From Flagellimonas pacifica (GTDB lineage Bacteria; Bacteroidota; Bacteroidia; Flavobacteriales; Flavobacteriaceae), in NCBI RefSeq assembly GCF_900215465.1, contig NZ_OBEH01000001.1, positions 186,001 through 250,000 of the forward strand: a stretch of DNA of 64,000 nt, given 5' to 3'. Below the pieces are notes generated by a model that saw nothing but the letters and a program-made list of their open reading frames with translations, had not been told where the DNA came from and did no database searches. Each line of letters begins with the position of its first letter. Position 1 is the stretch's first letter. Positions 57,957-64,000 of this stretch are shown here, piece by piece. The translations under genes were made by a program, and so were the position numbers.

Positions 57957-58489
57957 CTTTTTGTCATTTCTACCAATTTGTTCATCGTTTTTAAATTACG
58001 TGTTGTGGCCTGTACTTTCAATTTTCTTTCCACAAAGTTGTTATCAAGTTTTGCCTTTCCGTATCCTTTTTCACAACATAAATAAACACAGGTATTGGTA
58101 ACATGGAAATCTTCGTTAACAAAATTCAATTGGTTGAATTCCTCCTGATGTTCTTTTGCCGGAGATTGTTTTAGCAATACAAAGTACAAGTTGCTTTCCT
58201 CTGTCTTATTCACAAAAGGATTTGCTTTTATAATAGCCTCAATTTCACTTCCTGTTACAACCATTGTTGGAACTTCAAAACCAAAACGGGTCAAGATTAC
58301 ATCCTTAATCTTGTCTTCAAGTGCGGCATTGTTCAATTCCGCGCTGTCAAAAACAATATTACCGCTCTGTATATAAGTTTTCACATTTTTAAGATTGCCT
58401 TTTTCCAAAGCATCTCTTAAATCTGCCATCTTAATTTTCTTTTGCCCACTTACATTGATTCCTCTGAGCAATGCGATATAGGTTTTCAT
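57953..58489 (-). CDS. DUF1697 protein
   Basis: 178 residues matching the DUF1697 family: KTYIALLRGINVSGQKKIKMADLRDALEKGNLKNVKTYIQSGNIVFDS, VILTRFGFEVPTMVVTGSEIEAIIKANPF and VCEKGYGKAKLDNNFVERKLKVQATTRNLKTMNKLVEM in the later part (reads CCEKGYGKAKLDN). Two similar subdomains are known from structures, but no function is established. No signal peptide. Single gene between convergent tspO and divergent glpK. Confidence 0.85.
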   Translation of the reverse strand: MKTYIALLRGINVSGQKKIKMADLRDALEKGNLKNVKTYIQSGNIVFDSAELNNAALEDKIKDVILTRFGFEVPTMVVTGSEIEAIIKANPFVNKTEESNLYFVLLKQSPAKEHQEEFNQLNFVNEDFHVTNTCVYLCCEKGYGKAKLDNNFVERKLKVQATTRNLKTMNKLVEMTKS

Positions 58490-58560
58490 ATTAACAAATT
58501 ATCAAGTCCAAAAATACTCTGATTTATTTTAGTAAATTCATTGACATCAAATCCATTAAA

Positions 58561-60057
58561 ATGAATCAATACATCCTTGCTTTGGATCAAGGCACCACCA
58601 GTTCAAGAGCCGTTGTTTTTGATAGAAAGGGAGCCATAATTTCCGTTGCCCAAAAAGAATTCACCCAAATATTTCCCAAACCGGGCTGGGTAGAACATGA
58701 TCCCAAAGAAATTTGGGCCACACAGGCGGGGATAGCAGCAGAAGCTGTTAGCAAAGGTAGTTTGAAGGGAGAGCAAATAGCCGCCATTGGCATCACCAAT
58801 CAACGTGAAACGGTTGTGGTTTGGGATAAAAATACCGGTGAACCAATTTACAATGCCATTGTTTGGCAAGACAAACGAACTGCTGACTACTGTGATGAAT
58901 TGAAAAGCAAGGGGAAATCTCAAATGATTCGAGAAAAAACTGGACTGGTCATTGATTCATACTTTTCTGGAACCAAGGTAAAATGGATTTTGGACAACGT
59001 AGCAGGAGCTAGGGAAAAGGCGGTGGCCGGAGATTTGATTTTGGGAACCATTGATACTTGGCTTATTTGGAAAATGACTGAAGGAGCACTCCATATTACC
59101 GATGTTACCAATGCTTCCCGAACGCTTATGTTCAACATTAATACTATGGAGTGGGATGATGAACTTCTTGAACTCCTGACTATTCCAAAAAGTATGCTTC
59201 CGGAAGTAAGACAATCCAGTGAAGTTTACGGACATACAAGCCCTAACTTTTTTGCGGCAAAAATCCCAATCGCAGGAATTGCGGGAGACCAGCAAGCCGC
59301 ATTATTTGGTCAAATGTGCACCAAACAAGGTATGGTCAAAAATACTTATGGCACAGGTTGTTTCATGTTGATGAACATTGGGGAAAAACCTATTGTTTCA
59401 AAAAATAATTTGCTTACAACGGTAGCCTGGAAAATAAATGGAAAAACCCATTATGCTCTTGAAGGCAGCATTTTTATTGCTGGAGCAGTGGTGCAATGGC
59501 TTCGGGATAGCTTAAAAATAATCAAGACTTCATCAGAAGTGGAACAGCTTGCCGGATCAGTTGAAAGTTCTGAAGGTGTTTATTTTGTTCCAGCTTTTGC
59601 AGGATTGGGTGCTCCACACTGGAACCAACATGCCCAAGGAACCATTTTTGGCCTTACAAGAGGGAGTACAGATGCGCATATTGCTCGAGCGGCCTTGGAA
59701 TCAATTGCTTATCAGACTATGGATATCTTAAAAGCGATGGAAGCCGATTCAGGAATCTCTATCAAAGAGCTTCGCGTTGACGGAGGAGCTACAGTCAACA
59801 ATATGCTCATGCAGTTTCAGTCAGATGTGCTGAATACCATTACCATTCGACCAAAAATTATTGAGACTACCGTTATGGGTGCAGCATATTTAGCAGGATT
59901 GGCAGTGAAATATTGGGAGAGTCCAGAAGAAATTCAAGATATTTGGCAAACCGATGTGCATTTTAGTCCATCAACCCAACGAGATTTTATAGAAAAAGGA
60001 ATCCAAGGTTGGTATAGGGCCATTAAGGCATTGGAGTATTGGACAGAAAAACATTGA
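58561..60057 (+). CDS. glpK: Glycerol kinase
   Basis: 498 residues, the normal GlpK length. FGGY-kinase motifs: [115 protein letters not shown] and [19 protein letters not shown]. It phosphorylates glycerol that enters through GlpF, the next gene. The glycerophosphodiesterase nearby on the opposite strand would supply glycerol-3-phosphate. No glpD gene is in the window. Confidence 0.95.
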   Translation: MNQYILALDQGTTSSRAVVFDRKGAIISVAQKEFTQIFPKPGWVEHDPKEIWATQAGIAAEAVSKGSLKGEQIAAIGITNQRETVVVWDKNTGEPIYNAIVWQDKRTADYCDELKSKGKSQMIREKTGLVIDSYFSGTKVKWILDNVAGAREKAVAGDLILGTIDTWLIWKMTEGALHITDVTNASRTLMFNINTMEWDDELLELLTIPKSMLPEVRQSSEVYGHTSPNFFAAKIPIAGIAGDQQAALFGQMCTKQGMVKNTYGTGCFMLMNIGEKPIVSKNNLLTTVAWKINGKTHYALEGSIFIAGAVVQWLRDSLKIIKTSSEVEQLAGSVESSEGVYFVPAFAGLGAPHWNQHAQGTIFGLTRGSTDAHIARAALESIAYQTMDILKAMEADSGISIKELRVDGGATVNNMLMQFQSDVLNTITIRPKIIETTVMGAAYLAGLAVKYWESPEEIQDIWQTDVHFSPSTQRDFIEKGIQGWYRAIKALEYWTEKH

Positions 60058-60092
60058 ACTTCATCAAAAAATAATCTTTAACCAAAAAAGTT

Positions 60093-60821
60093 ATGACTCC
60101 TTTTGTTGCCGAGATTGTAGGCACTTTTCTTTTAATTTTATTGGGGTGTGGCGTAAATGCCAATGTTTCCTTGCAAAAAACCTACGGAAGTGGTTCCGGA
60201 TGGATTGTTATTACCACGGGATGGGCTTTTGCAGTATATACGGGAGTCGTGGTTGCTGGACCTTATAGTGGCGCCCATATGAATCCAGCTGTAACAATAG
60301 GTTTGGCTATGGCTGGCGAATTCTCCATATATGATGTTCCAAATTACATTATTGCCCAATTTATAGGGGCCATGCTTGGAGCCTTTTTTGTTTGGCTTAT
60401 AAACAAAGACCATTTTGATGTTACTGAAGATGGGAATACAAAGAGAGGTGTTTTTTGCAATGCCCCGGCTATTCCCAATATTTTCACCAATATGTTGACC
60501 GAAATTTTGGGCACTTTTGTTCTCGTATTTGCTGTTCTTTATTTTACAGATGCAGTTTCAACAAAGGATAATACCATTATAGGATTAGGCTCTTTAGGGG
60601 CATTGCCGGTTGCATTAATTGTTTGGGGCATTGGTCTATCTTTAGGTGGCACCACGGGTTACGCAATTAATCCAGCAAGAGATTTGGGCCCTAGAATAAT
60701 TCATGCTTTGGTTCCTATTAAAAACAAAGGCTCCAATGGGTGGGGATATTCTTGGATTCCAGTAGTAGGTCCTATTTTGGGGGCTGCACTGGCTGCAGGA
60801 ATAGCAATTGCACTTCAATAA
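60093..60821 (+). CDS. glpF: Glycerol facilitator (aquaporin family)
   Basis: 242 residues with six membrane helices and both half-helix motifs: HMNPAVTIG and AINPARDLGPR. The second motif, NPARDLGPR, has the Asp typical of glycerol-conducting channels rather than water-only channels. The Arg of the selectivity filter is in PARD. It lets glycerol enter the cell for GlpK, 35 bases upstream, so the two are cotranscribed. It ends 3 bases from the end of the opposing flavoprotein gene. Confidence 0.93.
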   Translation: MTPFVAEIVGTFLLILLGCGVNANVSLQKTYGSGSGWIVITTGWAFAVYTGVVVAGPYSGAHMNPAVTIGLAMAGEFSIYDVPNYIIAQFIGAMLGAFFVWLINKDHFDVTEDGNTKRGVFCNAPAIPNIFTNMLTEILGTFVLVFAVLYFTDAVSTKDNTIIGLGSLGALPVALIVWGIGLSLGGTTGYAINPARDLGPRIIHALVPIKNKGSNGWGYSWIPVVGPILGAALAAGIAIALQ

Positions 60822-60824
60822 TAA

Positions 60825-62102
60825 TTAAGAATTAGCGGCAATGGCCTGCGCAGCAATATAAGCCCCTGTCCATGCATTTTGAAAGTTAAAGCCTCCGGTT
60901 ATAGCATCTACATTGATAATTTCTCCAGCAAAATAAAGATTAGGGATAATCTTGCTCTCAAAAGTCTTAAAGTTGATTTCTTTTAAATCTATGCCCCCAG
61001 CGGTCACAAACTCTTCTTTAAAAGTACTTTTCCCTTCTACCCTAAAAGAGCACGCTGTAAGTTGTTTTGCCAGATCATTAAGCTTTTCCTTGGTTACATC
61101 TGCCCACTTTAAATCTTTTTCAATTCCTGCGGCCTTCACTAAATTTATCCATAATCTTCTGGGAATATCAACCGCATTGGTCCTCAAAATGGTCTTTTTA
61201 GCCTCCACTTCTTTTATTTCTTTAAGTAAAAGTTCCATAGACCCAGTTGTGTATTCTGGCACCCAATTAATACTAACCCTAAAAACATAATGGTAATCAT
61301 TCAAAATATTTGCTCCCCATGCCGAAAGTTTCAAAATAGCCGGTCCGCTCAATCCCCAATGCGTTATTAAAATAGGGCCATCGGATTCCAGAATAGGTTC
61401 TTCCGTGGGCACACTTTTAAGTTTAAGACCTGTCTTTGGTGTAGAAAAAATCTTTTTAGGCAAGATTTCGGCATAAGCATAAGTACTAACCCCGGGTATG
61501 CCTTTTATTCGCTCATCATTGATATTAAAAGTAAATAAAGAGGGAACAGGCGGAATAATTTTGTGGCCTATTTTTTTAAGCTGCATCCATATTTTTGGGT
61601 TACTTCCCGTGGCAAGAAGTAATTTTTTTGCATAGTAGTGCTTATTCATTGTAGTAACTTGCCAGCCTTCATCTTTCTCATTTCTTTGAAACTGTTTTAC
61701 CGAACTATTCTTCAATACCTTTATCCCCAATCGCTCGGCTTCACCTACAAAACAATCGATAATACTCTGTGAAGAATTGCTCTTAGGAAAAACCCGTCCA
61801 TCTTCTTCTATTTTTAATGGAATTCCCCGTTCTTCAAAAAAAGCCATCACGTCCATTGGTGCATGCGTATGGAATGGTCCCAAAAGCTCTTTTTGCCCTC
61901 TGGGATAATTAGTGACAAGTTCTTGAGCGGAAAATTCACCATGTGTTACATTACAACGACCCCCACCAGAGACCTTCACCTTGGAAAGTACATTCTTACC
62001 TCTTTCAAAAATGGCAATTTTTAAATCTGGCGCTTGCTCAGCAATATGAATGGCTGCATAAAAACCTGCTGCACCACCTCCAATAATAATAACATCTAAC
62101 AT
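60825..62102 (-). CDS. HI0933/BaiN-like flavoprotein
   Basis: 425 residues of the HI0933 family of FAD-binding, Rossmann-fold proteins: MLDVIIIGGGAAGFYAAIHIA (FAD site), KVKVSGGGRCNVTHGEFSAQELVTNYPRG, FPKSNSSQSIIDCFV, LLLATGSNP and the C-terminal GGIDLKEINFKTFESKIIPNLYFAGEIINVDAITGGFNFQNAWTGAYIAA. Function is known for few members (BaiN acts on bile acids in gut Clostridia). A housekeeping reductase role is likely here. Its start shares one base with the stop of the glycerophosphodiesterase gene (cotranslation). Confidence 0.85.
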   Translation of the reverse strand: MLDVIIIGGGAAGFYAAIHIAEQAPDLKIAIFERGKNVLSKVKVSGGGRCNVTHGEFSAQELVTNYPRGQKELLGPFHTHAPMDVMAFFEERGIPLKIEEDGRVFPKSNSSQSIIDCFVGEAERLGIKVLKNSSVKQFQRNEKDEGWQVTTMNKHYYAKKLLLATGSNPKIWMQLKKIGHKIIPPVPSLFTFNINDERIKGIPGVSTYAYAEILPKKIFSTPKTGLKLKSVPTEEPILESDGPILITHWGLSGPAILKLSAWGANILNDYHYVFRVSINWVPEYTTGSMELLLKEIKEVEAKKTILRTNAVDIPRRLWINLVKAAGIEKDLKWADVTKEKLNDLAKQLTACSFRVEGKSTFKEEFVTAGGIDLKEINFKTFESKIIPNLYFAGEIINVDAITGGFNFQNAWTGAYIAAQAIAANS

Positions 62103-62854
62103 TAATGCGCCCGTTCTGGATAGTTTGTAATGATTCCATCTACTCCAAAATCCTTCATTTTTTGAATATCTTCCGGTTCATTAACTGTCCATGTATAAAT
62201 TTTGAATCCTGCTTTCTGCATTCCACCCACATTCTCTTCTGTTAGAGTTTTGAAGTTGGGGTTTATAGCATCGGCACTCAATTCTTTGGCCACTGGGATT
62301 GCTTGTAAAGGGTCTTCCTCTGTTAAAACAGCAATTTTTATGTCCTTGTTCAGTTCCCGATATGCCCGAAGTTCATCCCATTTAAAGCTGGAAATAATAA
62401 AACTATCAGGCGACCAACCTCTTTGCTTTATGAAGTTCTCGGTTATTAGATTCACTCCTCCTGCTGTGCCAACCCCTTTTAATTCGATATTAAGAGCAAC
62501 CTTATTATTAATTAACATTAATACGTCCTGAAGTGTTGGAATTTTATGGTTGCCATCTAGAACGAGTTGTCCTAAATCCTCAATATTGTAATCTTCAATT
62601 TTACCTTCACCGTTTGAAAGTCTATCTACCTGCTTATCATGAAATACAACTATTTCTCCGCTTTTAATTTTAAAAACATCAATTTCAATCATATCAACTC
62701 CCAAATCCATTGCCTTTTGCACAGATGCCAGCGTATTTTCAGTTGCATGGCCCATGGCTCCCCTATGCCCAACAATTAAAGGTTTAGAATTCATAAGATC
62801 ACAACTTATTATTAAAAAAACGGGAAATAAGATCAGTGGTAAATTTTTCTTCAT
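62102..62854 (-). CDS. Glycerophosphodiester phosphodiesterase, lipoprotein
   Basis: 250 residues. The N-terminus is a lipoprotein signal (PVFLIISCDLMN). The catalytic TIM barrel has HRGAMGHATENTLASVQKAMDLGVDMIEIDVF with the catalytic His and metal Glu/Asp, VVFHDKQVDRLSNGEGK with the second His, and NIELKG. The C-terminal WTVNEPEDIQKMKDFGVDGIITNYPER is typical. It releases glycerol-3-phosphate from phospholipid headgroups in the periplasm or on the outer membrane. This suits the glycerol uptake genes on the opposite strand. Confidence 0.9.
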   Translation of the reverse strand: MKKNLPLILFPVFLIISCDLMNSKPLIVGHRGAMGHATENTLASVQKAMDLGVDMIEIDVFKIKSGEIVVFHDKQVDRLSNGEGKIEDYNIEDLGQLVLDGNHKIPTLQDVLMLINNKVALNIELKGVGTAGGVNLITENFIKQRGWSPDSFIISSFKWDELRAYRELNKDIKIAVLTEEDPLQAIPVAKELSADAINPNFKTLTEENVGGMQKAGFKIYTWTVNEPEDIQKMKDFGVDGIITNYPERAH

Positions 62855-62984
62855 GTTGGTTCATTGTTAATGTTAAAAATACGATATGAAAACGAGATTG
62901 ATCATAAGGTATTTAATGCGAATACTTCTTTCAAATCTCAACATAACAATCATATCATCAATATTTTAAATCAAATTTTAATAA

Positions 62985-63011
62985 TTTGTTAATTTTTATT
63001 TAATACTTTTA
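62985..63011 (+). promoter_or_regulatory. Candidate promoter of the 140-residue membrane protein
   Basis: TTTG (62985-62988) and TACTTTTA (63004-63011), 15 bases apart, resemble the Bacteroidota promoter, with one mismatch in the -7 box and slightly short spacing. The start codon follows 29 bases later. Confidence 0.3.
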
Positions 63012-63040
63012 TCACTTTATCAACCAATAATATAACTGAC

Positions 63041-63463
63041 ATGTTTTCAAAATCAAATTTATTAGCCACAGTTGGGGCTTTTATCACCATGTTTTTATTA
63101 GGATATGGTATCTGGGAATTTCTTTTGGCCGATTTTTTTGAAGGGCACACTCTTAAAAGCTTTCTGAGTGAAGATATGAATATGGGCTTAATTGCTGTAG
63201 CCAATGTGATTATGGCCTTTGTTCTAAGTTCTGTATATAGTAAATGGGCAAGAGGTCACCACAGTGCCAAAGAAGGTTTTCAGTACGGTGCTTGGATCGG
63301 TGTGTTTATGGGATTTGGCATGGGAATCTTAAATTATGCCTTAATGGGACTTATGGACATTACTGGGACCTTGGTCAATGGAATTGTAGAAGTTATTTTT
63401 TACGGGATTATTGGAGCTGTAATTGGATTGATTTATCAAAAAACTGCAGCAAAGGAAAAATAG
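63041..63463 (+). CDS. Four-helix membrane protein of unknown function
   Basis: 140 residues with four hydrophobic helices: LLATVGAFITMFLLGYGIWEFLL, MGLIAVANVIMAFVLSSVYSKWA, YGAWIGVFMGFGMGILNYALMGLM and LVNGIVEVIFYGIIGAVIGLIYQ. Between helices 2 and 3 is a His-containing basic loop (WARGHHSAKEGFQYG). Similar small proteins are frequent in Flavobacteriia and usually carry no name. Monocistronic: it has its own candidate promoter and a terminator directly after it. Confidence 0.7.
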   Translation: MFSKSNLLATVGAFITMFLLGYGIWEFLLADFFEGHTLKSFLSEDMNMGLIAVANVIMAFVLSSVYSKWARGHHSAKEGFQYGAWIGVFMGFGMGILNYALMGLMDITGTLVNGIVEVIFYGIIGAVIGLIYQKTAAKEK

Positions 63464-63487
63464 CAAATTAACCAACTTTAAACTTTG

Positions 63488-63514
63488 GCGGATTGCTTTG
63501 CAATCCGCTTTTTT
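63488..63514 (+). terminator. Intrinsic terminator
   Basis: GCGGATTGC (63488-63496) and GCAATCCGC (63500-63508) form a perfect 9-base stem with a TTT loop, followed by six T. It closes the transcript of the membrane protein and slightly overlaps the end of the opposing amylase-family gene. Confidence 0.9.
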
Positions 63515-64000
63515 ATTCCTCAATTCTGAAGATAAAAGATTCTAGGGGTTTAAGTTCCATATTAATGACTCCAATTCCATTTTCAATGTGGAGTTTTTTC
63601 CCATCACCGTAATAAAGTTCTTCTATTAAACTATATTCTCGATTTTTCAATTCCCATTTGGCAATAATATCTTCCGGAATCTTAAGTTGAAAGTCGTAGC
63701 TTTTATCAGCATCAAAATTGGATACAATTATCAGCTTTTCATTCTTACACCACCTTACAAAAGAAAGTACTCGATGATCATACCCATCTGTACGATCTTT
63801 GTTGAAAAAATGGATGTCTTGATACTCACCCATCAAGGCATCACTTAATATTGTAAAATTCAAGAGGCTTTTGTAAAAGTCCCTGAGTTTTTTTTCGTCA
63901 TTGGATAACTGCCCTCCATCAAATTGCTTATTGTTCATCCATCTTTGGTGATGGGGCACTCCGATGTAATCAAAAATTGAAGTACGGGAAGGTTTTCCAA
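63513..64000 (-). CDS. Alpha-amylase family glycoside hydrolase (GH13), C-terminal part
   Basis: The window holds the last ~161 residues; the gene continues beyond position 64000. The visible end of the catalytic barrel reads KPSRTSIFDYIGVPHHQRWMN, then NKQFDGGQLSNDEKKLRDFYKSLLNF, as in Bacteroidota alpha-amylases. It is followed by a C-terminal beta-sandwich (SFVRWCKNEKLIIVSNFDADKSYDFQLKIPEDI...LKPLESFIFRIEE). Catalytic Asp and Glu residues lie outside the window. Starch or glycogen breakdown is the probable role. An internal GTG (63959) is not the true start, since coding similarity continues upstream of it. Confidence 0.8.
   Translation of the reverse strand, partial: GKPSRTSIFDYIGVPHHQRWMNNKQFDGGQLSNDEKKLRDFYKSLLNFTILSDALMGEYQDIHFFNKDRTDGYDHRVLSFVRWCKNEKLIIVSNFDADKSYDFQLKIPEDIIAKWELKNREYSLIEELYYGDGKKLHIENGIGVINMELKPLESFIFRIEE

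Noticed and set aside
1..64000. CRISPR arrays, insertion sequences with transposases, prophage, rRNA and tRNA genes
   Set aside because: None seen on either strand: no regularly spaced direct repeats, no transposase or phage structural gene, no rRNA-like stretch and no cloverleaf.

Overview
The window is an AT-rich stretch of a Bacteroidota chromosome, almost certainly from a marine Flavobacteriaceae (Muricauda/Maribacter-like; genus not determinable). The signs are the gene families (DUF547, BamA-like barrel, SelA-like/RidA/RraA catabolic cluster, N-acyl-ornithine transcarbamylase, mevalonate pathway, WYL/GyrI pairs), TAnnTTTG-like promoter boxes and weak ribosome binding sites. No rRNA, tRNA, CRISPR array, transposase or prophage was found.

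Layout. 1-6.1 kb, minus strand: a catabolic operon whose enzymes carry export signals (Tat-type SelA-like PLP enzyme and RidA; Sec-type RraA, amidohydrolase and PQQ-type dehydrogenase with cytochrome c) plus a BASS-type transporter. 6.4-9.2 kb: a CBM9-like lipoprotein, small genes and gap. 9.4-13.4 kb: a set resembling arsenosugar biosynthesis (DUF2064 transferase, PNP, ArsM, DUF547, TIGR04283 glycosyltransferase) without the radical-SAM partner ArsS. 13.4-20.3 kb, minus strand: envelope genes, including an N-acetylmuramoyl-L-alanine amidase next to a paralogue that lacks every catalytic residue. 20.4-30.6 kb: an FAD oxidoreductase/Fe-S membrane protein pair, glycosyltransferases and regulators.

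30.6-42.9 kb is one long plus-strand arginine and proline operon: N-acyltransferase, argG, argC, proC, argD, proA, proB, argF', SDR, argB, argE-like, ACT protein, argH. It uses the acylated route, in which carbamoylation comes before deacylation. It is preceded by a 24-codon reading frame that ends in ARRRRP and uses only CGT/CGC arginine codons, whereas all nine arginine codons of argG are AGA, AGG or CGA. I read this as an arginine attenuation leader peptide. Palindromic repeats sit in two of the operon's internal gaps.

43-53 kb is accessory: an ECF41-type sigma factor with two matching TGTCACG-N16-TGTC promoters, LuxR and AraC regulators, a stand-alone protein resembling a cytochrome oxidase subunit I fragment, rluB and an esterase. 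53.4-64 kb holds nitrilase-UbiA-mevalonate pathway genes, tspO, a glycerol module (glpK, glpF, glycerophosphodiesterase), and the end of an alpha-amylase family gene at the window edge.

The most unusual structure is a set of three cassette-like units (about 27.07-28.50, 43.56-45.76 and 51.78-53.38 kb). Each holds a regulator or sensor-led module. Flanking elements end outside in CACTTATC(G/C)G and inside in a 9-base sequence that matches between the two ends of a cassette but differs between cassettes. All three have the same polarity relative to their genes. One of them separates a WYL regulator gene from its presumed GyrI-like target, with a copy of the presumed operator on each side.
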